Part shown: piece after piece, positions 15,116-23,804 of the stretch | How the letters are laid out: each line of letters opens with the position of its first letter | Numbering within the stretch: position 1 is the first letter of the stretch | From: Paenibacillus ehimensis NBRC 15659 | GTDB lineage: Bacteria; Bacillota; Bacilli; Paenibacillales; NBRC-103111 | DNA length: 64,000 bases | Assembly (NCBI RefSeq): GCF_004000785.1 | Contig: NZ_BILX01000001.1 | Location: 186,001-250,000, forward strand | Direction: 5' to 3' | Made by a program: the position numbers and the translations under genes | The notes under the pieces: generated by a model | The model's database searches: none | The model's input: the letters and a program-made list of their open reading frames with translations, nothing else | Told to the model about the DNA's origin: nothing

Positions 15116-16399
15116 TTACTTGCCGGCGGCAATTTCTTTGTTGGCGGTATCCTGCGCTTTTTTCATCGCTTCTTCCAGCGAGGATTTGCCCAGGAACGCG
15201 TCGAGGAACTGGTTGTTGAAGTTGTTCATGACCGTCGGCAGCGTCGGTCCGGCCTGCCATGGCGTCGCATAAGCCGAGCCTGCAACCAGAGCGCCGCGCA
15301 GCGGGTCCTTGTCGTAGCCGAGCTCCTTCGCGACGGATTTGCGCGTCGGCAGGGCGAACCCTTTGCTGGTCCACGTTTTCATGCCTTCCTTGCCGGTCAG
15401 GTACGAAATCAGCTCCCAGGAAGCTTCTTTTTTCTTGGACGCTTTGTTCATGACGTAAGCGACCGTGAAGGCCATCGTGCCTTTCTTGCCGTTCACCGTC
15501 GGCAGCTCGGCGGTGGCGTATTGAAGATCCTTATAGTTGTTGTTCAGGAACGGAATCGCCCAGTTGCCTTCGAAGACGATGGACGCTTTGCCTTGGCCGA
15601 ACATCTCGCCGCCCCAGCCTGCGCCGACTTCCTTCGGCTCGCCGGACGATTTGTCCTTGTTATGCAGGTCGACGACGAGCTGCAGCCCTTTGAGCGCTTC
15701 CGGGGAAGCGAAGGCGGCGTTGCCTTTGTCGTCGGACACTTTGCCGCCGAACGCCTGCGCCATGAACATTTGCCGCGCCAGCTCGGGAGCGACGCCGAAG
15801 CCGAAGCGGACGGTTTTGCCGCCTTCGGTTTTGGTCAGCTTTTTCGCGGCCTCCTGCAGCTCTTCCCACGTCGCCGGCGGCTTGGCAATGCCCGCCTCTT
15901 CGAAATGCTTCTTGTTATAGAACATGGCGAGCGTCGAGGAGTCTTTCGGGAAGCCGTACGTTTTGCCGCCGACCTTGAACGCGTTCAGCAGCGGCTCTTC
16001 GAAGTCGGCTACGTCGAATTCGGGCTTCACGTAGCCGTCGAGCGGCTCGATCACGCCTTTCTCGATCAGGGCCGGAGCTTCGAACGCGTCCAGATAAAAT
16101 ACGTCCGGGCCTTCGCCGCCGATGAGCCGCGTCTTGATGACGTCCATGTACTGGTCGGCGATCACTTCGTATTTGACTTTGACGTTCGGATGCTTGCTTT
16201 CGAACTCTTGAATCGTCTGCTTGAGCAGATCCTGCTCTTCCGGCGTCGATCCCCAGCCGGCCAGCGTCACGGTGACGGGCTCGCCGCCTTTCGGCGCATC
16301 GCCGGCCGGGGCCGGCTTGGCTTCTTCTTTGGCGCAGCCCGCCAGCACCATGCCGGAAGCCAAACCTACGGAGAGAATGACGGATAGCGACTTTTTCAT
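15116..16399 (-). CDS. extracellular sugar-binding lipoprotein (MalE-like, family 1)
   Basis: A 427-residue solute-binding protein with signal peptide and lipobox (GMVLAGC), then the family-1 pattern: VTLAGWGSTPEEQDLLKQ, EFESKHPNVKVKYEVI, GPDVFYLDAFEAPALIEKG and NKKHFEEAGIAKPPATWEEL. It collects a sugar outside the membrane for the two permeases encoded downstream. The ATG at 16399 overlaps the stop of the glycoside-hydrolase gene (ATGA), so hydrolase and transporter are coupled; GAGGAGGGTG is the ribosome site. The ligand is likely a gluco-oligosaccharide, judged only from the hydrolase next door. Confidence 0.92.
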   Translation of the reverse strand: MKKSLSVILSVGLASGMVLAGCAKEEAKPAPAGDAPKGGEPVTVTLAGWGSTPEEQDLLKQTIQEFESKHPNVKVKYEVIADQYMDVIKTRLIGGEGPDVFYLDAFEAPALIEKGVIEPLDGYVKPEFDVADFEEPLLNAFKVGGKTYGFPKDSSTLAMFYNKKHFEEAGIAKPPATWEELQEAAKKLTKTEGGKTVRFGFGVAPELARQMFMAQAFGGKVSDDKGNAAFASPEALKGLQLVVDLHNKDKSSGEPKEVGAGWGGEMFGQGKASIVFEGNWAIPFLNNNYKDLQYATAELPTVNGKKGTMAFTVAYVMNKASKKKEASWELISYLTGKEGMKTWTSKGFALPTRKSVAKELGYDKDPLRGALVAGSAYATPWQAGPTLPTVMNNFNNQFLDAFLGKSSLEEAMKKAQDTANKEIAAGK

Positions 16400-18525
16400 T
16401 GCACAACACCCTCCTCTAATGGTTGAATAAGAACTTGATATCCCGTATGATTTTCCAAAATGTCCACTTGATACGGCGCGTCGCCGCCTCCGTTTCTGCG
16501 GACCCGCACGTGCAGCGTTCCTTGACCGATGCGCAGGTTCGCCACTTCCAGCTCGTTCATGCCGGGGAGCAGCAGCGGCCGCAGCTCGACCGTCGCGGTC
16601 AGCGCATTCGGACGGAGGCCCAGCATCGTCTGGACGAACGTCAGCGGCGTGCCCGCGGCCCATGCCTGCGGCGAGCAGGCGACCGGATAAGGCACCGGAT
16701 ACCCGAGCTCTTCGGTATAGCCGCAGAACAGCTCGGGCAGTCTGGCATATTCGAAGCCTTCCGCCGCTTTCAGCAGCCCCTGCATGACCTTCAACGCTTC
16801 CGCCTCGAAGCCGCCGAGACTAAGTCCGAGCAGGCAAAGGGAATTGTCGTGCGGCCACACGCTGCCGTTATGGTAGCTCATCGGGTTGTACCCGGAGGAG
16901 CCGGTGCTCATCGTGCGGATGCCGTACCCGCCGAACATGTCGTCCGCGACGAGCCGCGACGCGACGGCGCGGGCCCGCTCCGGCGACGCGATGCCGGACA
17001 TCAGAATATGCCCGGTATTCGAGGTCACCGACTGCACCTGCCGTTTGTCCCGGTCCAGCGCAATGGCGTAATACTGCTCGTCTTCCATCCAGAAGGCCTG
17101 CTCGAACCGCTCCCGGAGCACGGCCGCTTCATGTTCCAGACGGTCGGCATCCCCGCTGCGGCCGAGGGTACGGAAGATCGGAGCCAGGCGCGTTTTTGCC
17201 TGATATACGTACCCCTGCACTTCGACGAGCGCAATCGGCGCTTGGCCGTAATCCCCGCTGCGGTGGACGACGGAGTCGGCCGAATCCTTCCAGCCTTGGT
17301 TGGCGATGCCTTTGGAGGACTCCTGGAAATATTCCACGAAGCCGTCGCCATCCCGGTCGCCGTAACGCTCGATCCAGGCGAGCGCCGCTTCGAGGTTCGG
17401 CATCAGCTGCTCAATCAGGGCAAGGTCGCTCGTCCAGTGGTAGTATTCCGCGGCCAGCAGCAGGAAGAGCGGCGTCGCGTCAATCGTTCCGTAATACGGG
17501 GTGAACGGCACCATCCCGGCGCCCGCCAGCTCGCCGTAGCGGATTTCGTGCATGATTTTGCCCGGCGTTTCGTCGCGCCAAGGATCTTCGCGCTGCCCTT
17601 GGTAAGCGGCCATCGTGAGCAGGGTGCCTTTCGCCGCCTCCGGGTTCAGCGAAAGCATCTGCAGCGCGGCGATCAGGCTGTCGCGGCCGAACGGGACCGA
17701 GTACCACGGAAGCCCGGCGACCGGGAACGGGCCGTAGCCGACATCGGTCAGCAGCACGCGCAGGTCCTGAACCCCCCGGTGAAACAGCTTGTCGAACGCG
17801 GCGTTGTCGCTGCGGACGGCGGTCGATCCGGCGTTCCAGCCGGCATAGCTCGCTTCGAGCTTCGCCTTCGCCACCTGCGGGTCGTAAAACCGGGGGCCTT
17901 CCCCGTTCACGAACGGCGCGACGAAGAACGTGATTTCCCGGCTCTCGCGGTGATCGAGACGAACCCGGAAGCCGACGGTGTTCGTCACCTCATCGATGAA
18001 GCTTTCCTGCGGCTGCCACGCGATGCGGGTTTCCCGGGCGACATGGTCCGCGCCGGCATAGCCGATCGTCAGCCCGCCGCTTTGCCTCTGCGTTCCCGTC
18101 TTATGGCCCGTCTCGCCGTGCTGAAAGCCGCGCACCGTGAACATATCGGCGAAGTCGGCGTCGGCCAGCACCGAGAAGTCGAACTCGATCGGTTTCGGAT
18201 AATAGCTGGTCAGACGGAAGGTTTCGTAGAGCCCGCCTTCGTAAATAAACCGGGTGCGCTCGATCTCGACGGATTCCCTCCACAGAATCAGCTCGCCGCT
18301 GCGCTCCATATGCGGATTCGTCAGCCGGATCACGGATATGTAATTCGCATCCGCCGCGGAGGACAGAAGCACCGGCTTCTGCCCGTTAATGGCGATTTCC
18401 AGCCGGCTCAGAAACCGGGTATCCTTGGTATAAAGCCCGAAGCCGGACGGATGACCTTGCGGAATATCGCCGTTCTTGTCGGTGTAGAGAAATAGATCGT
18501 TTTCTTTGATGATTCGATAATCCAA
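16396..18525 (-). CDS. amylo-alpha-1,6-glucosidase / glycogen-debranching-type glycoside hydrolase
   Basis: A 709-residue cytoplasmic enzyme. The N-terminal beta domain (about 1-230) has the family pattern FLYTDKNGDIPQGH...GLYTKDTRFLSRLEI. The C-terminal (alpha/alpha)6 barrel shows LPWYSVPFGRDSLIAALQML, DGDGFVEYFQESSKGIANQG, WKDSADSVVHRSG and SYHNGSVWPHDNSLCLLGL. Relatives hydrolyse alpha-glucosidic or related linkages; no signal peptide means it acts on imported sugar. I prefer the TTG at 18525, since GAGGTGACC fits it; a GTG at 18534 has no ribosome site. It is the first gene of the operon, behind a sigma-A promoter and LacI-type operators. Confidence 0.85.
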   Translation of the reverse strand: MDYRIIKENDLFLYTDKNGDIPQGHPSGFGLYTKDTRFLSRLEIAINGQKPVLLSSAADANYISVIRLTNPHMERSGELILWRESVEIERTRFIYEGGLYETFRLTSYYPKPIEFDFSVLADADFADMFTVRGFQHGETGHKTGTQRQSGGLTIGYAGADHVARETRIAWQPQESFIDEVTNTVGFRVRLDHRESREITFFVAPFVNGEGPRFYDPQVAKAKLEASYAGWNAGSTAVRSDNAAFDKLFHRGVQDLRVLLTDVGYGPFPVAGLPWYSVPFGRDSLIAALQMLSLNPEAAKGTLLTMAAYQGQREDPWRDETPGKIMHEIRYGELAGAGMVPFTPYYGTIDATPLFLLLAAEYYHWTSDLALIEQLMPNLEAALAWIERYGDRDGDGFVEYFQESSKGIANQGWKDSADSVVHRSGDYGQAPIALVEVQGYVYQAKTRLAPIFRTLGRSGDADRLEHEAAVLRERFEQAFWMEDEQYYAIALDRDKRQVQSVTSNTGHILMSGIASPERARAVASRLVADDMFGGYGIRTMSTGSSGYNPMSYHNGSVWPHDNSLCLLGLSLGGFEAEALKVMQGLLKAAEGFEYARLPELFCGYTEELGYPVPYPVACSPQAWAAGTPLTFVQTMLGLRPNALTATVELRPLLLPGMNELEVANLRIGQGTLHVRVRRNGGGDAPYQVDILENHTGYQVLIQPLEEGVVQ

Positions 18526-18553
18526 TGCGGTCACCTCACTGTATAAAGGTTAT

Positions 18554-18567
18554 CCGAAACGTTTCGG
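18554..18567. promoter_or_regulatory. LacI-family operator 1 (perfect 14-bp palindrome)
   Basis: CCGAAACGTTTCGG is a perfect palindrome with the central CG of LacI/GalR-family sites. It lies in the leader of the hydrolase gene. Confidence 0.75.
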
Positions 18568-18619
18568 AAAACGGCTAAAAAAATATTTCTTCCTTGCAAA
18601 AGAAAGGGAAAACCTCTTT

Positions 18620-18633
18620 CCAAAACGTTTTGG
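18620..18633. promoter_or_regulatory. LacI-family operator 2 (perfect 14-bp palindrome)
   Basis: CCAAAACGTTTTGG begins 15 bases downstream of the -10 of the hydrolase promoter, a classical repression position. Confidence 0.75.
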
Positions 18634-18647
18634 ATACGATATACTTG

Positions 18648-18676
18648 ATTATATTGCAAGCTGTAAGCATTTACAA
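18648..18676 (-). promoter_or_regulatory. sigma-A promoter of the debranching/ABC operon
   Basis: On the minus strand TTGTAA (18676-18671), a 17-base spacer and a perfect TATAAT (18653-18648). Transcription would begin near 18641, just upstream of operator 2. Confidence 0.7.
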
Positions 18677-18731
18677 CTGCTTTTTTTAGCAAATATTTTT
18701 TTGCGGCTGCCAACAAGATAAAAATATAGAT

Positions 18732-18745
18732 TGAAAACGTTTCGG
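18732..18745. promoter_or_regulatory. LacI-family operator 3, overlapping the regulator's ribosome site
   Basis: TGAAAACGTTTCGG is an imperfect version of the other two palindromes, and its last bases run into the GGAGGAG ribosome site of the LacI-type gene. This suggests autorepression. It shares only part of the CcpA cre consensus, with the 3' half diverging. Confidence 0.6.
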
Positions 18746-18755
18746 AGGAGAGAAC

Positions 18756-19766
18756 ATGGTTACGATCAAAGATATCGCCAAGGCGGCCGGGGTATCCGTC
18801 ACGACCGTATCGCGGGCGTTGAACGGATACGACGACGTCAATGAAGATACGCGCCAGAAAATCAAGGATATTGCGCAAGGGCTCGGGTACAGCCCGAATA
18901 TGGCTGCCCGCTCGCTGATCTCGAAGAAAACGAAGACGCTCGGTCTGCTGCTGTCCAACGTGACGCGGGCCAGCTCGAAGGACAATATCGCCTTTGAAAT
19001 TTTGTGCGGCATGAACGACCGGGCGGGCGAGCTCGATTACGACCTCGTGCTGTTCAGCACGACGCCGCAAAAGCAAAAAATCAAATCGTACAAAACGCTG
19101 TGTCAGGAGCGCGGCGTGGACGGCGTCATTATTATGGGCATCCGCTTGGACGACGCCTACTTGAAGGAAGTCGTTTCCTCGCAAATTCCTTGCGTGCTTA
19201 TCGACATTCCGCTGGAGGGGCCGAACGTCGGGTATGTGACCTCCGATAACGTCGGCGGCGCGTACCGTGCCGTCAGCTATTTGCTGGAAGCGGGTCACCG
19301 CAAAATCGGCGTTGTCAACGGCCATTCCCAGGCGGACGTCAGCGTGCAGCGTCTGAAAGGGTACAAGCAGGCGCTTGAGCGCTTCGGCATCCCGTTCGAC
19401 GAGTCGCTCGTCATGGACGGCTCCTTCTCCGAAGCGGGAGCGAAAGAAGCGGTGTACAGGCTGCTTGCGCAGCAGCCGGACATCACGGCGCTGTTCTGCA
19501 TCAGCGACCTGATGGCGCTCGGGGCATTGCAGGCCGTCCGCGGGCTGGGGCTTCAAGTGCCCGGACAAGTTTCCGTCGTCGGCTTCGACAATATCGATGT
19601 GACGGCGTACTGTTCGCCCGCGCTCACGACCGTCAACCAGAACAAGTACGAGATGGGGTATCAGGCCGCCCAGATGCTGATCGATCTGCTTGAAGGCCGC
19701 AAGGTGAGCCATCGGCTCGTGCTGGACACGGAGCTGATCATACGGGAAAGCGTGAGTGCGCGGTAA
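18756..19766 (+). CDS. LacI-family transcriptional regulator
   Basis: A 336-residue repressor. The N-terminal helix-turn-helix and hinge are textbook (TIKDIAKAAGVSVTTVSRAL, then GYSPNMAARSL), followed by a periplasmic-binding-protein-like effector domain with GVDGVIIMGIRLDD, GHRKIGVVNGHS and VSVVGFDNIDVTAYCSPALTTV. It is divergent from the debranching/ABC operon, and the three palindromes between them are its likely targets, with the transported sugar as inducer. GGAGGAG precedes the ATG. No terminator is visible after it; instead repeat-containing non-coding DNA follows. Confidence 0.95.
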   Translation: MVTIKDIAKAAGVSVTTVSRALNGYDDVNEDTRQKIKDIAQGLGYSPNMAARSLISKKTKTLGLLLSNVTRASSKDNIAFEILCGMNDRAGELDYDLVLFSTTPQKQKIKSYKTLCQERGVDGVIIMGIRLDDAYLKEVVSSQIPCVLIDIPLEGPNVGYVTSDNVGGAYRAVSYLLEAGHRKIGVVNGHSQADVSVQRLKGYKQALERFGIPFDESLVMDGSFSEAGAKEAVYRLLAQQPDITALFCISDLMALGALQAVRGLGLQVPGQVSVVGFDNIDVTAYCSPALTTVNQNKYEMGYQAAQMLIDLLEGRKVSHRLVLDTELIIRESVSAR

Positions 19767-19772
19767 GGAGAC

Positions 19773-19863
19773 CCTTTGCAGAATCAGGCGAGTGAGGCGC
19801 ATGGATTAATCCTTCGCAGAATCACGCAAACGAATCTCGATAGCTTAATCCTTCGCAGAATCA
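19773..19863 (+). repeat. three tandem short direct repeats, 38-39 bp apart
   Basis: CCTTTGCAGAATCA (19773-19786) and two exact copies of CCTTCGCAGAATCA (19811-19824, 19850-19863); copies two and three share the longer TTAATCCTTCGCAGAATCA. The 485-base gap 19767-20251 has no credible gene. Confidence 0.75.
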
Positions 19864-19923
19864 GGACGGCTGGGTCAGCGGGCAGTCGGCGAAGCTCTGG
19901 ATCATTAGGCGGCCTCTATTCGA

Positions 19924-19986
19924 GCATAGAGGAACTACGATTAGTAATGCGACGTTTTTGGACTCATCATCGAAGCATAGCGGAAC
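19924..19986 (+). repeat. direct repeat pair, 51-bp period
   Basis: GCATAGAGGAAC (19924-19935) and GCATAGCGGAAC (19975-19986) are 51 bases apart in the same non-coding gap. Confidence 0.6.
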
Positions 19987-20043
19987 AAAAAGTGACTTAA
20001 CCGTGTCGAAAAATGTTCGTGCTGCCCTGGGAGGCGCGATTAG

Positions 20044-20104
20044 CGCATCTCAGATTCTCTATGGTTTGGGCGGGCGGCTGATTGGACAGGATAACGCATC
20101 TCAG
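20044..20104 (+). repeat. direct repeat pair, 51-bp period
   Basis: CGCATCTCAG occurs at 20044-20053 and 20095-20104, again 51 bases apart. The nearby CTCTATG and CCTCTAAT are near-inverse forms of the CATAGAGG found in the preceding pair. Confidence 0.6.
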
Positions 20105-20181
20105 TTCCTCTAATTTCCTACGTGTCCCGGAACCGGGAAAGCTCCACAATTCACGCAGCAGCTACAGCAAGAACAGAAGCG

Positions 20182-20222
20182 GAAAAACCTCCAAATCCAC
20201 TAATCATGTGGAGACGGAGGTT
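20182..20222 (-). terminator. terminator of the ABC exporter operon
   Basis: On the minus strand AACCTCC-gtc-TCCAC, loop ATGATTA, GTGGA-ttt-GGAGGTT is followed by TTT. It lies 30 bases after the permease stop. Confidence 0.8.
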
Positions 20223-20251
20223 CTTTTCTATACGTGAAATCCGGCTTGCGC

Positions 20252-21901
20252 TCATTCCTTGCCCCGTAAGTCATCCCACGAAATGGCAAAGCCTTTCCGC
20301 CAGACCACGACATTCAGCACGACCAGCAGCGCCATATACGCGTAGACCCCGCCGGTAACGAGCGTGCTGGCCAGATGAACGCCGGCGAACAACGCGAGGA
20401 GCAGCAGAAGCGGAATGATGATGAGGCTGTCATTTTGCTTCACCGCCTCGAAGGACTCCGAGAACGGCAGCGCCTTGCGGAAAACAAGGAAGCAAAGGAC
20501 CGCGTACAGCAGCACGCTCAAAGCGACGACGATTAAATCCGGAACGATTCGCGTCCCGAACAGCGCGATAAAAATAACGCTCTCCAGCAGGTACACCGGC
20601 ATAAACAGCCGGACGAGGAACGCTTTGATCGTCCCCCGGAAAATCGGCGCCGGGCTTGGCAGCGGCATCGTTTTGTAGAGCCACGAGCCCTTGTGCTTGC
20701 CGGAATACCGAAGCATCATGATGACGGTCGGAATGAGCAGCGCGCAGAAATATATGTTCAAATACCACTTGCTCGCCGCGATCTCGCCGAAGGACTGGTT
20801 CCGCAGCACGTTGAAAAAGAAAATGAACGGGAACACGATCGAGAAGCCCAGCGAAGGGTACACCTTGAGCTTGAACTCCCTTTCGTTGCCCATCATCAGC
20901 GATCCGAACCGGAAAAACGTGCGCTCTTCCCGGCCGGAGCAAACAAACCTGGAAACGACATCCAGCCATCGGCTGTGCTCCCTGCTTTTTTTCGCGCTGT
21001 CGTTCGCCAGCTTCTGCAAGCTGCGCTCGAAGAAGGGCACCAGTCTCGTATAGAGCAGAATCGAAACGATCGGCGTGACGAACGCCAGCAGCGAAAAGAC
21101 GATGAAATGCGGAGCCGCCTGACCGCGCAAGAGCCATTCGTACGTTGCACCGAACCACAAGGGAGGAATAAACGCCTGCCACCATCTCGGCTCGAACACG
21201 ACCTGAAGCTGCATAAGGTCGAACGACCGTCCGATGAATTGATAGCCGACGGTAATCGCGACGGACAGCATGATTTGCACGTTATTGATCATGTCCTTCA
21301 GCTTTTCCCCGTCGAAAAACTTCAGAATCAGCATATACAAAAAGGCCGTCAGAACAACAATCAGCACGTCCGTCAGTACAATTTCGACCACAAACAGCAG
21401 AAAAAACAACACGCCATGCTTGGCAAATGCCGCAATCATCGGCGCAGCGCAGAGCGCCCCGGTCAAAAAGAACAAATAAATCAAAATATGCAGCGTCTTC
21501 GCCATGCCGACCGTCCGCCGGTTGACCGGCTTCGAGGCGATAATATTCCGGTCCCGGATATCGAGCAGAACGGTAGAAAAGTCGGAGATCAAGGAAGTCA
21601 TGACCAGGAACATCAGCAGGCCGAACACAAAGCTCATCTGGAACATATAGTTGTCGCCCATCACGACGAAGGGAACCGTGACCAGCCCCATCAAAGCGTA
21701 CAAGCCGAGGGACTTCGCGAAAATGTTCTGATCGCCCGCCCCGCTTCTCTTGCCGCTCTGGTTGAAAATGGTGGGCATCCGCCGTCCGTCGATCGTCAGC
21801 TTGATCTGCAAAATTTTGCGCATCATCGGGTAGTCGACGCCCAGCCTCTCGAACAGGGCCTGGAACCGGTCCAGCACCTTAAGCGATACGAATTCCCTCA
21901 T
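20252..21901 (-). CDS. ABC-2-like transporter permease subunit
   Basis: A 549-residue polytopic membrane protein with about a dozen hydrophobic helices (for example LYALMGLVTVPFVVMG, FGLLMFLVMTSLISDF, AALWF-type segments and LIIIPLLLLLALFAGV at the C-terminal end). No soluble catalytic domain is seen. It starts three bases after the stop of an ABC ATPase gene, so the two should form an exporter or a membrane-remodelling ABC complex, similar in plan to the YthPQ or EcsAB pairs of Bacillus. AGAGGTG, within the end of the ATPase gene, serves as ribosome site. Substrate unknown. Confidence 0.75.
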   Translation of the reverse strand: MREFVSLKVLDRFQALFERLGVDYPMMRKILQIKLTIDGRRMPTIFNQSGKRSGAGDQNIFAKSLGLYALMGLVTVPFVVMGDNYMFQMSFVFGLLMFLVMTSLISDFSTVLLDIRDRNIIASKPVNRRTVGMAKTLHILIYLFFLTGALCAAPMIAAFAKHGVLFFLLFVVEIVLTDVLIVVLTAFLYMLILKFFDGEKLKDMINNVQIMLSVAITVGYQFIGRSFDLMQLQVVFEPRWWQAFIPPLWFGATYEWLLRGQAAPHFIVFSLLAFVTPIVSILLYTRLVPFFERSLQKLANDSAKKSREHSRWLDVVSRFVCSGREERTFFRFGSLMMGNEREFKLKVYPSLGFSIVFPFIFFFNVLRNQSFGEIAASKWYLNIYFCALLIPTVIMMLRYSGKHKGSWLYKTMPLPSPAPIFRGTIKAFLVRLFMPVYLLESVIFIALFGTRIVPDLIVVALSVLLYAVLCFLVFRKALPFSESFEAVKQNDSLIIIPLLLLLALFAGVHLASTLVTGGVYAYMALLVVLNVVVWRKGFAISWDDLRGKE

Positions 21902-21904
21902 CGC

Positions 21905-22693
21905 CTACACCTCTTGCACGACGGAGACGAATCGTTCCGCAATCGCTTTATGCTCATGGAAGCCCGTCAACCGGTTGAAGATCTCTTCGAGCGATCCTTC
22001 CCGGCTCTGCGCCTTCAGCTCGTCGAAGCTTCCGTCCGCCACGATCTCCCCGCCGTCTAGCAGCACGATGCGGTTGCTGATCTTTTCGACCACATCCATG
22101 ATGTGCGAGGAATAGAAGATCGTTTTGCCCTGCGCGGCCAGCTGCGCCAAAATTTCTTTCACCACCATGACGCTGTTGGCATCCAGCCCGCTTAAGGGCT
22201 CGTCCAAAAACAAAATGTCCGGGTTGTGCAGCAGGCTGGAGATAAGCAGCACCTTTTGGCGCATGCCTTTGGAATACGAGACGATCCGCGCGTTATACGT
22301 CTCCTCCAGCCCGAACAGGTCGATCAGCCGCTTGGCTTTCCATTCCGCCTGTTCGTCCTCCATTCCATACAGATTGCCGATGAAGGTCAAATACTCCTTG
22401 GCCGTCAGAGCGTCGTACACCTCGGCCGTTTCGGGCACATACCCGATCCGCTGTTTATAGTCCACGCTGTCGTCCGAAATGTCTTTGCCGAAAATGCGGA
22501 TTTCTCCGGTGTAGCCCTCTACGAGGCCGAGCATCGTTTTGATCGTGGTGCTCTTGCCCGCGCCGTTCGGTCCGATATACCCGATGATTTGTCCCGGATA
22601 CACGTCAAGATCGATTCCTCTGAGTACGTAGCGGTCCCCATACCTCATTCGCAAGCCGCGAATGGACAGGATCGCTTCTCTTGCGGTTTCCAT
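21905..22693 (-). CDS. ABC transporter ATP-binding protein
   Basis: A 262-residue ATPase of the ABC-2/exporter class. It has Walker A GPNGAGKST, Q-loop region KQRIGYVPETAEVYDALT, the signature YSKGMRQKV in place of LSGGQ, Walker B DILFLDEPLSGLD and switch histidine SSH. It drives the permease encoded next. I start at 22693 (GAGAGGTGTGCCG ribosome site). The frame is open to 22765, but the promoter predicted at 22774-22802 would start transcription near 22767, which argues for the shorter form. Confidence 0.92.
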   Translation of the reverse strand: METAREAILSIRGLRMRYGDRYVLRGIDLDVYPGQIIGYIGPNGAGKSTTIKTMLGLVEGYTGEIRIFGKDISDDSVDYKQRIGYVPETAEVYDALTAKEYLTFIGNLYGMEDEQAEWKAKRLIDLFGLEETYNARIVSYSKGMRQKVLLISSLLHNPDILFLDEPLSGLDANSVMVVKEILAQLAAQGKTIFYSSHIMDVVEKISNRIVLLDGGEIVADGSFDELKAQSREGSLEEIFNRLTGFHEHKAIAERFVSVVQEV

Positions 22694-22773
22694 CGGCACA
22701 CCTCTCGTCCCACAACTGAAAATAAAAAAGCATGGCCGCTTCCAGGCTTCGGCCGGTTCGGTCATGCAACCTC

Positions 22774-22802
22774 ATTGTATGATACGGTCCGTTTCAAGTC
22801 AA
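22774..22802 (-). promoter_or_regulatory. sigma-A promoter of the ABC exporter operon
   Basis: TTGACT (22802-22797), a 17-base spacer and TACAAT (22779-22774) on the minus strand, about 75 bases upstream of the ATPase start. Confidence 0.65.
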
Positions 22803-22861
22803 TCGAAAGAGGGGCTTATGATAAGATGGTTATTGCCAATACGGTGCAAAGGGGGAGAAGC

Positions 22862-23683
22862 ATGAACTGGCAGGAGCATCATCTGAAAAACGCCAAGCGG
22901 TGCTGGACGCTCGGCATCGTCACGATCGTCGGAGCGGCAGGGTTCGGGTTGCTGGATTTGCATTTTCATTGGGCGAAAGACATGGCCGGGCGCATCATGT
23001 TTATGGCGGAATGCTCGCTGTTTGGGCTGTTGTTCCTCGGCATAGGTTTCGCGCAAAAGCGCAAAGCCGCCATGAAGCCCGGAGCTGCCGGGCTGACGAA
23101 GACAGGAGAAGAGGGGCTGCGCACTTTTCCGCATTCGGAAATGATGCTCAAGAAAGCAGCGTCGCTGCATCCGGTTTTGCGCTATTTTTCCGTGGACGGA
23201 GAGGTGCTGCTGGAATTCAGGGAGACCGGCGGCAGGCTGCTGTTGCTGGCCGAGCTTCTGGGGCTGCGCCGCTTTATGAGCCGAAGCTTCGTGCTGACGG
23301 ACCGGCTTGGACGGCCCTGGGTGATCTACAGGCAAAAGGCGGGCATCAACCCGCCGATTGAAGCTTTTCTCCCCGACGGCTCGAAGCTTGCCGTCTATAA
23401 AGAAGGCATGCTGAAGGCGCAAATCGCAGTAAGCGACCAGAATGGCACGACGATCGGATGGGTCAACAAGGACGATTTGCTTGGAACGACGTTTCACATT
23501 ACTGACGGTAGCGGGCAGCAGATCATCCGGTTTTTCAACGGCGGCCTGCCATCGCGCAACTTCGATTATTTTACGAGCGGAGACGATTTGATTAACATTT
23601 CGGGCGGCTTGGCCTCGGATGAGCGTCTCTATCTCCGGTTCATCGGCTTGCCCGCATTCATCAAAATTTGGTATGGCAAGTAG
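22862..23683 (+). CDS. hypothetical membrane-anchored protein
   Basis: A 273-residue protein with two N-terminal hydrophobic helices (about 17-35, TLGIVTIVGAAGFGLLDL, and 44-62, RIMFMAECSLFGLLFLGIG), then a basic stretch and a ~200-residue soluble part rich in beta-like segments (FVLTDRLGRPWVIYRQKAG, GTTFHITDGSGQQIIRFF, RLYLRFIGLPAFIKIWY). This repeating edge-strand pattern loosely recalls tubby-like/phospholipid-scramblase folds, but I do not recognise the family with confidence. The GGGGGAGAAGC ribosome site decides the ATG. It diverges from the ABC exporter. Confidence 0.75.
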   Translation: MNWQEHHLKNAKRCWTLGIVTIVGAAGFGLLDLHFHWAKDMAGRIMFMAECSLFGLLFLGIGFAQKRKAAMKPGAAGLTKTGEEGLRTFPHSEMMLKKAASLHPVLRYFSVDGEVLLEFRETGGRLLLLAELLGLRRFMSRSFVLTDRLGRPWVIYRQKAGINPPIEAFLPDGSKLAVYKEGMLKAQIAVSDQNGTTIGWVNKDDLLGTTFHITDGSGQQIIRFFNGGLPSRNFDYFTSGDDLINISGGLASDERLYLRFIGLPAFIKIWYGK

Positions 23684-23804
23684 CCGCCATAAAATGTGCC
23701 TTTCCCCGTATTTACCTGCCCATCCCGTACCGGCGAATTGGACATAGAATAAGGCATACCCGCTGGTTTGTAACGGGATTTTCCTCAAGGCGGTGGTTTA
23801 TTCG

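Noticed and set aside
16423-18495. 690-codon plus-strand open frame opposite the debranching enzyme
   Set aside because: Extreme Arg/His/Ala composition and no motif; the minus strand has full glycoside-hydrolase features, promoter and operators.
18732-18745. CcpA cre site
   Set aside because: The 5' half fits the cre consensus, but the 3' half (TCGG) does not; similarity to the two neighbouring palindromes favours the local LacI-type regulator.
19776-20000. 74-codon plus-strand frame after the LacI gene
   Set aside because: It consists of the direct repeats translated; no ribosome site.
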